DNA of 64,000 nt. Origin: Opisthocomus hoazin. Taxonomy: Eukaryota > Chordata > Aves > Opisthocomiformes > Opisthocomidae. The stretch is from contig NC_134422.1 of the NCBI RefSeq assembly GCF_030867145.1, forward strand, positions 8,063,531-8,127,530. The letters are read 5' to 3'. Shown piece after piece: positions 1 to 12,081 of the stretch; the stretch's first letter is position 1, and each line of letters starts with the position of its first letter. The notes beneath the pieces are model-generated. The model did not search any database. It was not told where the DNA came from and was given only the letters and a program-made list of their open reading frames with translations. Both the position numbers and the translations under genes were made by a program.

Positions 1-23
1 CATGTTTCTTTCCTCTTTCCTAG

Positions 24-492
24 TTTGAAAAGGAAAGACAGCATGATATACGTTCTTTCTTTTCTCCAAAACCCTCCACTGAGAAGAAACGCAAAATATT
101 TTCTGGTAATGAATCATCACATAATGATTCGGAATCATCTGAAGTCACAAAAGAAGAGGGTGCAGAGAAGAGCAATGGAAACCTGGGTTCCCCAGGAATA
201 TGTGATGTGGATACAATTGGTCATGAAAGTACCTGTGAACCTGAAGCTAAAAGAGCAAGAAGCATAAGTGGATCTACTCCAGTCAACTCCAGTAAGCAAA
301 AGAAAAAATCTTTGACTGGAATAAAGCCCTCTTTGTTTTCAGAAAAAAACAATGAAGTCCGTCCTTGTGACTTAAATACTTCAAGCAAAAGTGCAGCTTT
401 AAATAAAGTTTGGCACTGTAGTGTTTGCACTTACAGTAATAATGAATTGCTCCCTTACTGTGAAATGTGCAATTGCCCTCAAAGCAGTAATG
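24..492 (+). CDS. ZRANB3: ZRANB3 exon with PIP box and NZF zinc finger
   Basis: The exon follows a pyrimidine-rich acceptor ending TAG at 21-23 and ends at a GTAAGT donor. Codons 39-62 read QHDIRSFF, a canonical PCNA-interacting peptide (Q-x-x-I-x-x-F-F). About 115 codons later, 411-482 encodes a RanBP2-type zinc finger (W-x-C-x2-C-x10-C-x2-C), the fold that binds K63-linked polyubiquitin in this family. Between them is a basic, Ser-rich linker with KKRK and KRAR runs that could act as a nuclear localisation signal. The exon ends in phase 1. Confidence 0.93.
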
Positions 493-3400
493 GTAAGTAA
501 TGTGTGCTCCAAAGAAAAAGATGCATTTTTTGTTTCAGTTATGATTAGCTTCAGAAAATACAGGTTTTTTTAATACATGAATATACACAAATCCAGGTAA
601 AATATGAAGAATGGTGTCGTTACATACACAGATACCCATTAAGTGATCCTTCTTAATTTTGCTTTCCCCGAGGATCTTTTACATGATTCTAATTTGAAAC
701 AAATGGAAAATGTAGATAATTGTTAACAGGAAATAAATTCTGCGAGGAAGAATATATGCTCAGTTTTCTTTGCAGCAAATGTAGTTCTCCTTTTCCTTGA
801 GGTTTACGGTTATTCTGAATCCAATTAAATGCCATACTTTTTCTTTACTTCTCAAAACTAGACTGTGTGGTAGAGATGTTTTAGAAGCTTGGGTGTTGTG
901 TATTTGTCATGAGAGACATGTACTGGAAAATATGGCATTTCTTGCTCCAACAGGTCAGAGTAGATGTCTTCTATTAAATTTCTTTGATCTATCTGGAAAC
1001 TTAATAAAATATTTTTATAAATCTATCCCCATATTTGCCATTTCAATTGCAAAGGAGGGGATAAGGTTCTTTTCCATTCTGGGTTTTTTTGATGTTATTT
1101 AACTCTCTGTGCTTGTCCACATAAGGACAACTTCTGAATTTCGCAGTTAGAGATCAATGCCTGGAAAACTGCTTTGTGTGTTCAGGGTATACAACAATGT
1201 TATGTAATATAGAATTGCAAACTGCATTACTTATTGCATATATTTTGATATTAAGCTGGGTGCATGAAATTGCATAAATGGAAAACTTTGTTCCAGCTGT
1301 TTATTCTCCTAATATTAAGTTAGCTCTAGTTTCATAAGTGGTTGCACCATAGTAGTATTAGAGAATAAAATGCAGTTTCTTTGGATTTCAATTATAGTCC
1401 TGTCTCCAGATGTGTATTGATTAGGTACCTGTTTGTACTGGTAATATAAATAATAGATTTTCTTGTTTCTTCATCTGTAGTTGAGAGAAATGGTGAATCT
1501 CCCTGGAGCCAAACTGAGGAAGGTGTGTCAAAGGACTCCAGAAGAAATGAGGAGACAGCAGAGCGCAGTGCTGAAGACAGAAGAGAAGTTTTGGGGGAAA
1601 TGGTGACCCAGCAATCTGTTGAAATCAGCAAACTGGAAACTGCTGAAGCTGAAAATGAAGACAGTGAAAAAAGGTGTGGAGAAGGTAACGTGGGACTCCT
1701 ATGAAAGAAAGATTATATCCCATTGTGAAACTGTATGAAATGCCTCTGGTGTGAAAAATAACTTTTAAATAAAAACCTGCACGTTGGAAAGATAGACGGA
1801 AGTACATGCACTAGCACAAGACTTTCTCATTTTAGCCCGACATGCTTGTTGAATTTTGATGGTGGAGAAACCCACCCTTTCCATACAACTCCTGAAGCAA
1901 TACAGAGGTTTTGGCTGACTTAAGGACTATGTCAGACTAGGAGCTGCGAACCTGTATAGTTTTATTGAAACTTATGATGGCGTTTACTTGTGTTCAGAAC
2001 AGCCATAGGCAAAACAGGTGATAGATAATTCAGGAGAAACAGAAAAACAAAATACACAAATATTTTACTAGCTTACTGCTTGAACTGTGTATCTTATTAT
2101 GCTGTTCTGGGATTAGATACATGTATGATATTTTTAAAGCCTGAGTAGACTGAATGAAATGAATGAAGAAAAAAAACCTTTTTAATGTCAACATTTTTTC
2201 TGCTTCTAGGAGATGTAGATAAATTGGACATGTTTCCAATATATGACGGGCTTATGTTCTGTGCAAGCAGGAATACTGATAGAATTCACCTCTATACAAA
2301 GGTAGACCTGAAATATGTATGTTTATTATAATTTTAAAATTACAGAGTAAAATGTTGTCCTATGAAATGTGTATATATACTTTTATTTGTTATATCTTAC
2401 ATAAAAAGACCAGTATTTTTTATTAGCTGAAATGTACAAAAATTAGGTAGTTTATCATTCTAGTTCTTTTTCTCAGCGGAACTAAGTAGTAATTCCCTAG
2501 ATATACAACTTCTAACGCTTAGCTTAGTTTGCAAAAATGGGGCTGATACACTAGATGCACGCTGTACATCTCTGCATCTGTTAGAAATGCAAATGGTAGT
2601 TGTTTAAGATTCTTTTTTTTAATAGAACAACATTCTAAATTAAAATAAAAATGACAGTGAATCCTGACAGACTAAGTAAGTGAATAAAAGATTGTCATCA
2701 CATTTTCAGAAAGCTGGACATTGGTGCTGTGTGTAGATCAGTGGCTTCCTGAATAAAACACATTATCATTAATCTGCAGTGGTAATGGGGGTACAGAAAC
2801 TAGCAGTTGATAATTTTCCGGGTCATTTTTCAAGGGAGAGTCAGGACTTTCCAATCCCTTCTTTCAAGGGATGGAAAAGTTCACTGGGAAGATTTCTTCA
2901 AAGCTGCTGAATGAGTCAGGGTATTCAGGTAAAAAAAAGCAAAAGCATAACAACTAACTGAGGGCAAGTCTTTCAGATAATACTTTTTTATTAGACTAAC
3001 TGATGCAGCTGGGAAAAAGTCACAGTGTCCTCTTGTATCACAAAAGTTGTTTAATATACTTAAAATGTACACTGCTTCCTAGCTTCACACTTTTTAATCA
3101 AAGATGCATTTTGGATGGTATTTGGGCAACTGTGTATTGGTCTGGGTTGGTTTTGTCTTGGATTATAGTTTCATTATGCCAGATATTACACAAAATCTGT
3201 CTGCGGAACCGTGAGACACTGGGGAATTCTGCTTTGATTTCTTCTCTCGAATGTTTGTGAATCATCAACAAGTTCCTGGGTCATGCGTATGCACTGGGAC
3301 AACTTGTTCCTTAAAACTTGAGTGGAGGAGAACTTGTTCAGACTTTTTTTTAAAAAAAAAAAGTATAATAAACAATGCTTTAGCTAAGATTCTGATTTTA

Positions 3401-6400
3401 AATTGTAATGAAGCGACGTTCTCCAGTCTGCAATCATGCATTTCCCTTGGAAATTCAGTCAAGAGGATGATAATTTCAATTTCTTAATCGAAGACAGTTT
3501 GTGTTGAATTATTTGCAACGAAAAAAATTCAGGTATATTCAGAGCTAAAATTTTCACCCTGTTGAGTTTTAGATATATTAATGTGAATCATGTTTGTTGT
3601 ATCTGTGGTGTTATCATACATATTGTTTATTTCTGGCAAAATCTTACCTTGAGGTACTAAATTTATTAGGAAGCGAGGATAACTCACTTGAAACAGATAA
3701 ATTTGTTTTTCTAGATTGTGCTGCATTGCATCTGTAAACAAAACTGTTTGCTTGTCTAGGATGGTGAACCACTGAATCATAATTTCATTCCATTGGACAT
3801 ACAGCTGGATAACTGGGAGGATTTACCAGAGACTTTCCAGCATAAACGAAATCGTTCATCGGTAAGAACAAATTCTACTGGCACAGTAATATAATATTTA
3901 ATATGGAGTGCTTTGACTTTTTTTTTTTAATAAATGCGGAACACTTCCAGGCCTTGGGATCTAGGCACAGTTTCATCAATGCAAGCAGATCTTATAAATG
4001 TTGATGTGAATATTAATTATGCAGTCTGTTACTTTGGCAAATTATCATGCCTCCTGTTAACATTTTGGTCGATGGAATCAACCAGGCATCATTTAATTTC
4101 TCATTTACAGGATTAGTAACTAACATTCATAAGTCAACAAAACAGCATTGTAAAGGTTATGAATTAAACGGGGCGCATTATGAATAGGGATGTGCTAGCT
4201 TGTATCAGAGCTGCAGTTCTGAGCAGGCCTCCACTCTCACTTCTTCCTTTGGTCTTCTAACAGTTTTCAAAGCAGTGCTGGGCACAGCTCCACTGAGACA
4301 TGTGGCTTCGGTTAGTTTGGTACTAAAGGTCACGTTCATAATAGTGTTTGAGGAGAGCGTGAACACTGTAGACCCAAGTACTCGAGTAAGGAAATACAGA
4401 ATTTAAATTGGATGTGCAATACTATCTGCTTAACATAATTTTCTTAACAGTTTTCTCCATTTAAAGAAAAATATAATTTGGAAAATCAGATCCTATCGTG
4501 TAGGAGCAAAACTGATTCTTTTTGGTAGGTTATTCAGCAAGGTTGGAACTTAAACTCTAAGACAGATACCTGACTGATTCAATACCAGTCGTGAAGCAGC
4601 TGATGAGTGGGCAACACAGATGTTGCCAGAGGACTTCAAGGCTATTTGCTAGACTGAAAAGACAAGGTCAGAATCCCATGTTTGTGGGCAGGGCGTGACG
4701 CTGCCTCATGGACCTTCCTGGCCCTGAGCCTTCTCCTCTGGATTAGAAGATCCAAGTTAGTTAATGCTCCCAGAAAGAATCAAGGAAATACCTCTTGTTT
4801 CTGTTTAATAATCTGCCATTTCATTGACTTCTTTCTTGCTGCTCTAACTCAGAGGAAGTCACGCTCATTTGTACATCTTACATTTGTCATGTAAAAATAC
4901 TCTAAGGAGAAAAAGAGAATCCTTGCTATCTTGTAATCTTGAAGTATGGAAGTTTGTTCTGGGATAAAGCTGAAGTCGCAGTTCAGTCCCTACTGCACAA
5001 TGTATTTATTCTTCCTACAGTCCGTGTCCAGAAACAGCGTGATACTGACTGCTGTGGGTAGTCAGTGAGAAAAGAGTGGGAAAACGGAATGGAACAAACC
5101 CCAGAATCCAAGCCGCTTGTTCAGTTGCCATGTTGTTGCTCCCATTTATTTTCTGTTGTAGAGATGAGGGTGGGATGAAATAATTTCTCCCCTACACACA
5201 TCCTAAAGCAAGCAGCCATGTTATAAATTCCAAATTCCTATGTAGGGACAGTTTTTCCTTCACTGCCTCACTGTCCTGTGGTTATAGTTATTAAGGAATC
5301 AACTGATCACACCAATCAATTAAACCAGTCAGTTTACAGCATCAAACTGTTGGATGTTTTTTTGAGGCTTCCCAGTCTGTAAAAAAAATACTAGATTCAG
5401 TACCAGAAATGAAGTTGTTCTGAGCCTCTTTATTTTATTACACTTTCAAATTCTAGATGCAAAATAAGGAAAGGTGATCAATGTTACACTATGGTCTCGA
5501 TTTCCTTTCTGGAATACTCTGTCAAACAGTTCATCAGTGCTTCCACAGGGTCCTGTGGTGATGTCAATTTGAGATTACGGTGAAAGATGGTGAACTGGAG
5601 GTTAAACTGCTCACAACTGTTACCCTTTGAATGTTTTGATGGTAAAGCATGTCTCTACTTGCTAGTCAGATCTTTGTGTGCTGCACTGAAATGCCGCAGA
5701 AAAGAGGATGGCAGTATTGCCATAAAAACAGGTGCATGGTTAAGATAAGGTGGTGATCTGATTTCCCATGTCATTAATTGCTAATTTACTATAATAACTT
5801 TTATTATGTATGTTTTTCTGACACTTTATTATTGTAAAGGAATATTATAACCTCAAAGCAAGTACGTCAGTGATTCTGTTAAAATTCTATACTTTGGAAT
5901 ACTTGTGGGAGAAATACCTAGTTGAATTGAAGAGGTCTTCCAATTTACCTGTAGCTAGGCCTTCCACATGGATGTTAGGGGCTGTAACACTTGATCCAGT
6001 GTTAAACCTGTATCTGTCAGAAGGTTAGAGGAAAGAAGAGTGCTCCATAAAGCCAATTATACATGCCCTTGAAGTAATGGGAGCGACCTTCCCTTTTCTG
6101 GGAGGCTTGGTGCGACATGAGAATGGCTGCTTTAAGGAGAAAACTCAGACAAAATTCTGTATTTCCCATCAGTAAAGCCTTGCTTGCACAAGAATGGTTT
6201 ACCTGAGGCTTTATCAAGAGAGCCTTCTGCTGTCACTGTACCTTAGATCCGTAAAGAGCATTTCTGGCCTTATTTTTTACCTTTGGACCAACACACCTAT
6301 CGTAGCAAACCCAGTATTTTAGACAGTGCCAAAGCTGTTGGAGTTCTTCAGCAGGTGAGGGTGGGGGGTTAAAGCTTGTGTGAAAAAGGACTTGAAGGGA

Positions 6401-9400
6401 CTCTCTCTGATAACACTGTTTTCATCCAGTTTTGAATGTATTAATTCATAGCACTCTTTCACTGTAATTAAATAGTTCTGTAGACTGCCTGTCACGCTGC
6501 TGACAGTAGCATTCTCTACCAGATACTGAGGTTCGTGAAAGAATGGAGTCATCTAACAGCAATGAAACAGAAGATTGTCAGAAAGAGCGGTCAGATATTT
6601 AGTAGTCCGATTCACGCTGCAGAGGAGTTGTCTAAAAAGCAGTCAGTGGTCAGCAGCACAAAAAGGTACGTGGGCTTTAATTTTTCTTCCTCTTACTAAT
6701 TGCTGCAGGAAGTTTGATGTGTTGAATGTAACCTGGTGTGGAATGATGCTGAGACTAAGCTGGTTGTTTGGTGATTGCTTGCCACGCAGTGACAGACGTT
6801 GGCAGCCAAGCTTGTTGGTAAATCTGTCAGAGTGGAAGCAACTGCTTCCCTGTCCGGCACTGTGCTGCCTTGAGCAGCTGCTCTGGCTTTGCTGTGCTGC
6901 GTGCTTTAACATCTGGAACTCACCAGAGATTTCTGAGGAAAAACCATGACCTCAGGGACTCGAAAGACAAGTAAGGTCAAAAAATCTCGTTGTTTGTCCC
7001 CCTGTAGTAGCAGGACTAAATCATTAGTTGCAATCAATCATCTAACGCTTTATTCATGACTCACAGCCTACTCCAGCCCTTCCTGACACTCATTTTTTTC
7101 TTTAAGCAGTTCTATTCTCTGGGGATGACATTTCTCGAAACTATTGTTTCCCTTACTGGGAAGACTCACTGAAAATGGATAGTGTATAATCCTTGTTAAA
7201 ATCTAAATGTACCTTTTTTCCACTTTCTTTCCTTTTTCTGATACGCTGTCTTCCCTGACAGACATCGGCAGCTTCAGTGCTGTCATTGCTTTCCACAAGA
7301 CTTCTCATGCATACAGGTTAACTCACCAAGGTGCCGTGCAAACTCTCCAAAACTTTGTTATTCCTCAGTCCCTACTGTTAAATTCTGCAGGGTGACACTG
7401 TTTTGGCTGTAGGTAAGAATTCAAGTGAGTAAATAGAGTTTGTAATTCCAGTAACACAAGGAGAACCAGCAGGTAGTAAGAGTTGCTTAACCTGTTGCTG
7501 GATTGTATCCTTCCATAACATGTAGGAAAGATCTAACTGTGAACTGTGTTAGAAAATCCTCTGTAACCTACAGCAGCCTGCTAAGGTCGTGTATAGGGTT
7601 TGGCACGTGTGTGGTACAGAGAGGTGCACCTGTGAGAAGTTGGCTGAATGGTGGTTTTTGGAAGAATGATCAGAGTGAAGCGATTTTAAGAGTTTTACTT
7701 GAGACCAGTGGTGTTTTGCATGTTTTCACATGAAAATAAAGGGAGCAAGGAGTCCTCCAGAGCTCGTCAAGCTTCCTGTGTTAGTGACAGCATCAGCGAG
7801 ACTTCACCGAACGGGACCAAAATGGCTCTCCGACTTCACTGTCAGGCAATATCAAATTGGATTCATTTTCATGTTGTTGTGTACAAACCCACCTGCCTGC
7901 TGGTGAGAGCCGAGTCTGGTTTTAGGAAAAGGGATCTTACGTAATATGGAAGCACTGTGGTGAAGTATGTTTTCCCAAACTTTATTTATTTCGGGGACCT
8001 AATAAATGCTTATAAATATCTGAAGGGTGGGTGTCAGGAGGACGGGGCCAGACTCTCTTCAGTGGTGCCCAGCGACAGGACAAGGGGCAATGGGCACAAA
8101 CTGAAGCATGGGCAGTTCCAGCTGAACATGAGGAAGAACTTCTTCCCTCTGAGGGTGACGGAGCCCTGGAACAGGCTGCCCAGGGAGGTGGTGGAGTCTC
8201 CTTCGCTGGTGATATTCAAGACCCGCCTGGACAAGGTCCTGTGCAGCCTGCTGTAGGTGACCCTGCTTTGCCGAGGGGGTTGGACTAGATGACCCACAGA
8301 GGTCCCTTCCAACCCCTACCAGTCTGTGATTCTGTGATTTCTCATCCGGGAAGTGAGGAATGTTTTAAGTGACCATGCCGTACCAGCCGTCTGGCCGCAG
8401 CCAGGAGTGACTGTGCTTTGAGGGAGATTGTTGCCTTTGTTGTACATTGACAGAATTGTGAATTACTTCAGGTACGTGACCAAGGAGGATGTAGCAGCAG
8501 CCTCGCTCAGCAAAGCTGGCAGCAGCGGGGGAAGCGTTCGCCTCATCTCCAAAGAAAGGGGGGGTTGTCCGAAGGACGAGACTGCTTCTGTTGAACAATC
8601 AGGTCATTCCACAAAGTAAGTTCATTAATGCAATAATGTGATTAAGCTATTTTGCCACAGATTTGTCTATGATAGCAAAAATTATTTCCTAGGAGTATTT
8701 ACCTTGCCAAAGTACAGTGTTTGGATAAGAAACTTGCTGTGGTGCTAATGAGTTATATTTTGTTCTTCTAACAATTCAAATTACATCTGTTGTCTGCTGA
8801 TATAGCCGCTAATTAAGTGAGTCTGATTAAAATGAAACAAGGAAACAGTTACGTGATTCGGTTAAGGAAAAAAGAACGTTAGCTCAGGCCTGCTGGTGAG
8901 GCCAACAGCAAATTGGGAGCACCAAATTTTCTTCCATTCTGCCTCAAAATTTAGAAAAAAGGAGAAAGAACATGAAAAATCTAGACAGAAAATGCCCTTT
9001 CAAAAAGCTTTGTTAAACAAGCACAGTGTATCCTGCCTGGGGATGAGCCGTGTTCAGAGTAAAAAATCGATAGGTAGCTCTGAAGGTTGCGCGGAGAAAC
9101 CAGGATGGTTCCTTTGACTTTTGACTTCTGTTAAAGAACGGGCTGAACCGTTTTACATTTATGTGTACATGCCTGATAGAAGCCACCATTTCCTTGTAAG
9201 TACAGCATTATTTCAGCTAATAATTCCGTGTACACATGTAGATGTAGTAAGATGTGCAAAAGAAAAACCTGTCTGTTATATTGTCAAATTTTGTTTAGAT
9301 GGAAATGTAAACTAAGTAGATGATTTGCATTGTGCAGGTATCAATCTGAGCAAGATATTATTTCAACTAAAATTGGTATTTCGGAGCATCAAAGATATCT

Positions 9401-12081
9401 AATGGAAATATACAGTGCATAAAAACACTCTACTGAATTGTGTTGCTGGGCATCTCCTTTATTAACGGCTGTGCTTCGGGCTCTGCAAACAGGTTGCTTT
9501 CAGACAACGGAAAAGGTCCGTCGGTTCTTCCTTCAGCCCCGGCTGAAGCGGGAGGCTGCTCCCAGTCCGAAGGCTGCTCCCCGTCCAAAGGCTACTTGCA
9601 AGCCCTGGACAGCCAGGGGAACCCACTCTGCCTCAGCTGTCAGCAGCCAACAGCTCGGCTCGACCCAGGCTGCCCGGCCCGGGCTTGGGACACGCGATTC
9701 TGCTCTCACGCCTGCCAGGAGGACTTCTCGATTCGCTCCAGTCAGAGCTACCTCAGGACTAAAGTGTTTGAAATTGAACACGGCGTGTGCCAGTTTTGTA
9801 AGCAGAATGCCCAGGAGCTTTATCTCAGCGTCAGAGATGCACCAAAGGGTCAGCGTAAGAAACTTCTGGAGAGTTCTTGGATGTCTCAGCTCCCCCTTGG
9901 GCAGGTAACAGTGCTGGTTTTTAAGCAGTAACAGCTAATTTCTGTATTCCTGTAGCAGACAGTGCAGAGAAATTCAGAATGACGTTCTTGCAGGTTGAAG
10001 ATCAAAAGTTAACCTAGCACCAACAACAGAAGAAAAAACCAAATCTTGAGCACAAAACCCCCCCGTGTCTTCTGACACATTTTTCATGGCTGAACTCAGA
10101 TTCCTTAGGGATGTGAATATTGCAGCCAGATTTACTTGAAACACACTTCATGAACAAACTTTATGGTTATGAAACAATTTAAGAATGGATGTAGTCTAGC
10201 AGTACTGGGTTATTCCTGCTTTGCAGAATATTTGGTAGGAGCGTAACAGAAGCCTGTTGCCACAGCTCCTCTCAGTACCACCTCCGAATGCATTGCAGCT
10301 ACCACCATCCCTCCATGGCTGTGACTGCTTCTTCGCCGACTCCAAGGCAATGGAGCAGAGAGGGAGCCCATTCCTATGTAAAGTGGTGTTTTTATTCAGA
10401 AACTAAAATACTAGTTTCAAGTTACGTTGGGGGGGGTTTAGATTAGATATTAGGAAAAATTTTCTTTACTGAAAGAGTGGTCAGGCCAGGCTGCCCAGGG
10501 AGTCCCCATCCCTGGAGGGGTTCAAAAAATGTGTAGATGTGGCACTTCGGGATATGGTTTACCAGGCATGGTGGGGTTGGGTGGATGGTTGGACTTGATG
10601 ATCTTAGAGGTCTTTTCCAACCTATAGTTCTATGATTTTATGTTTCTATTCTTTTCTTTACTGCTGCAAAACTGAAATTCTGCTTCAGAAGTTACTGGTT
10701 CTAAATTGTTTAATTGAATTCTGCGGACACCCATTTAAACTTGCAATAGAATCATTTACCATCATTTACCATCACTGGTCGTATGCATGAGATCAGCTTT
10801 GTTGCTTCCACCTTTTGATCAGGTGGTGCTCATCCAGCGGGCTGAGAGAAGTCTTGTGGAGCGGAGGTTTCTTAGACCCCGCTGAGTGCACGTGATGCTT
10901 TATTGCATTTAATTTGCCTTTTTTCAAGCTGACATAGGGCTTTATCACCTGGGGCTTCTCATTGCTCCTTACTACAATTCCCAGTTTCTTGATCAAAAAC
11001 TTAAATGATAGGCACCTAGTTAGAGTCTTTCATTTTTGTGATGGGACCATAGCTGTTGTGCTCTTTTTATTTGTGTATATTTAACATGTACATGTTGATA
11101 AAATGTCATTGAAGATAACTTATGTACCAGAAGACTGAACCTTTCGTTCTGTTTTTCTGTGATCCACCGCACTGTGCTTCAGCGCGCTGCAGGCTCGGTG
11201 AAAATACGCCAAGTGCAGTTACAGCTCTGTGCTTGTCCAGTGGGAGTAACAGATGCTAACGCTGCCTTCCTTTCTCTTGACGAGAACTATGAGCAGCTAA
11301 TTCCCCGAGTTATTTTCCTGTTCTTACAGCAGAGCACATGTGTAGTTGAGAAGAGGTATCTAACGCTTCCACTGTCGCCTCCTTTGTTTGCTGCAGCTGA
11401 ACGACATCATAACCAACCCGACAGAAGGCCAGTTCTGGCAGGTCGACCACATCAAGCCCGTCTACAGCGGAGGAGGACAGTGCTCCCTGGAGAACCTTCA
11501 GACGCTGTGCACGGTCTGCCACCGAGAGGTCAGTGCGGGACAGCTGGGGGCCCTTGCCCTCCCACGCGGAAGCGCTGCGCACGTCCGCAGGGCGGTAGTG
11601 CCACCCCGGAGGGATTTCGGGCGCAGGGACCCCAGGGGTAGGGTAGCCCGAGGCTGGGCCCAGCGCAGGCTGCTGAGCACCATGCTCCAGGCCTGATGCC
11701 CTCGTGCTGGAACCTCCCTGTCCTACGGGAAGGCCCTGGGGAGTGCCAATGCTCCAGGCTGCTGCTGGGTTCCTCCCCAACGGGGCTGAGGAAAGGTAGC
11801 GTTAAACTGTTACAGGTTTCCTCAGGATTTGGGAAAATGTCACCTTAATAAAAATTTTGCATTTTATTGTGGTGTTTACTGCAAAATTAGACTGAAGTTA
11901 ACTGTGGGCTAATGCTTTCCATGGAGCTTGCTGTTGCCAAGTAACAGCACTTACTGAACAGCCCTGTCTTTCTCCTTTGCAGAGGACCGCAAAACAGGCC
12001 AAGGAGAGAAGCCAGATGAAGAGACGTTCTCTAGCTACAAAGTACGGCTGTGATATCACAAAATTTTTTGTGAAGATGTAA
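24..12081 (+). CDS. ZRANB3: ZRANB3 (3' half, nine coding exons)
   Basis: ZRANB3 is a nuclear SNF2-family annealing helicase and structure-specific nuclease that binds PCNA and remodels stalled replication forks. The window holds the part after the motor domain. Exons are 24-492, 1481-1684, 2210-2301, 3760-3861, 6523-6665, 8472-8615, 9493-9904, 11397-11528 and 11983-12081. All junctions are GT-AG and keep one reading frame (1,797 nt, 598 residues plus stop). Domains in order are a PIP box, a RanBP2-type zinc finger, an acidic linker, a conserved middle region, and a Cys-rich HNH nuclease with a C-terminal PCNA-binding tail. The SNF2 motor exons lie upstream of the window. I recognise the family from the PIP box, the NZF and the HNH block. 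The first base of the window is intronic, so the 5' end is partial. Confidence 0.95.
1481..1684 (+). CDS. ZRANB3: ZRANB3 linker exon (charged)
   Basis: This 204-nt exon lies between a CTGTAG acceptor and a GAAG|GTAACG donor, and is phase 1 in and phase 1 out. It encodes 68 residues rich in Glu, Arg, Ser and Lys with no recognisable fold, so it is the disordered linker between the zinc finger and the middle domain. It is the least conserved stretch by inspection and is assigned from frame continuity with its neighbours. Confidence 0.85.
2210..2301 (+). CDS. ZRANB3: ZRANB3 middle-domain exon
   Basis: This 92-nt exon has a TTCTAG acceptor and an AAG|GTAGAC donor. It includes the stretch [20 protein letters not shown], which is strongly ZRANB3-like. 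It opens the conserved middle region and ends in phase 0. Confidence 0.93.
2302..3759 (+). other. ZRANB3 intron, 1.5 kb
   Basis: AT-rich intron with short homopolymer runs, for example adjoining T and A tracts near 3343-3362. No gene or element is recognised. The introns at 493-1480 and 1685-2209 are similarly empty. Confidence 0.6.
3760..3861 (+). CDS. ZRANB3: ZRANB3 middle-domain exon
   Basis: This 102-nt, 34-codon exon lies between TGTCTAG and TCG|GTAAGA. It includes [19 protein letters not shown], continuing the same conserved region. It is phase 0 on both sides. Confidence 0.93.
3862..6522 (+). other. ZRANB3 intron, 2.7 kb
   Basis: AT-rich intron. I see no supported exon, RNA gene or recognisable repeat in it. 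Short open frames in both strands lack splice sites in a compatible phase. Confidence 0.6.
6523..6665 (+). CDS. ZRANB3: ZRANB3 middle-domain exon
   Basis: This 143-nt exon lies between CTACCAG and AAAAG|GTACGT. It encodes a Trp-containing block beginning [16 protein letters not shown] and then a basic helix. It enters in phase 0 and leaves in phase 2. A longer open frame overlapping it is a shadow of this exon. Confidence 0.92.
7994..8340 (+). mobile_element. CR1 LINE 3' fragment
   Basis: The sequence matches the 3' end of the longer CR1 copy at 55.5-57.6 kb in opposite orientation. It encodes the last ~85 codons of ORF2 ([11 protein letters not shown]... to DKVLCSLL and a stop at about 8254-8256), then the short 3' UTR ending in ATTCTGTG-type repeats near 8328-8338. 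It is severely 5'-truncated, as is usual for CR1, and lies in a ZRANB3 intron in sense orientation. Its open frame is not a host gene. Confidence 0.92.
8472..8615 (+). CDS. ZRANB3: ZRANB3 exon upstream of the HNH block
   Basis: This 144-nt exon lies between CTTCAG and AAA|GTAAG, phase 2 in and phase 2 out. It begins [17 protein letters not shown] and contains VRLISKE, then a variable Gly/Ser/Glu tail. It is recognised as ZRANB3 by the RYxTKEDVA block. Confidence 0.92.
9493..9904 (+). CDS. ZRANB3: ZRANB3 Cys-rich exon, start of HNH module
   Basis: This 412-nt exon lies between AAACAG and CAG|GTAACA. After a Ser/Pro/Gly-rich start it encodes paired cysteines (CLSCQQP), a WDTRFCS...CQEDF block and [14 protein letters not shown], the first zinc-ligand pair of the HNH module. 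It ends with [10 protein letters not shown]...LPLGQ in phase 0. GC content is markedly higher than in neighbouring exons. Confidence 0.95.
10430..10645 (+). mobile_element. CR1 LINE 3' end, diverged
   Basis: The stretch from the TTTAGATTAGATATTAGG block through AGGCTGCCCAGGGAG, GGTTGGACTTGATGATC and CCAACCTATAGTTCTATGAT is the CR1 3' UTR and very end of ORF2. It is a different, older subfamily from the copy at 8 kb and lies in a ZRANB3 intron in sense orientation. Confidence 0.88.
11397..11528 (+). CDS. ZRANB3: ZRANB3 HNH nuclease exon
   Basis: This 132-nt exon lies between CTGCAG and GAG|GTCAGT. It encodes [18 protein letters not shown], then [14 protein letters not shown]. This is a complete HNH signature: the DHI histidine, the Asn of ENLQ, and the Cys-x2-Cys-His that supplies zinc ligands and the distal His. 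The catalytic residues seen in the family are present, so the nuclease is predicted active. Confidence 0.96.
11983..12081 (+). CDS. ZRANB3: ZRANB3 terminal exon with APIM-like tail
   Basis: This last coding exon follows CTTTGCAG and ends in TAA at 12079-12081. It is strongly basic ([13 protein letters not shown]) and ends DITKFFVKM. The final five-residue core K-F-F-V-K aligns with the PCNA-binding APIM ([KR]-[FYW]-[LIVA]-[LIVA]-[KR]) but has Phe at the third position. Confidence 0.95.
   Translation, partial: RTAKQAKERSQMKRRSLATKYGCDITKFFVKM

Noticed and set aside
7957-8312. Overlapping open frames on both strands near 8 kb
   Set aside because: Explained by the CR1 3' fragment; not host genes. 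The same holds for frames at 41.1-41.5, 55.6-57.6 and 59.6-60.7 kb.
9438-9908. 156-codon open frame overlapping the ZRANB3 Cys-rich exon in another frame
   Set aside because: It is a GC-rich shadow of the real exon 9493-9904, which has splice sites, phase and zinc-ligand cysteines.
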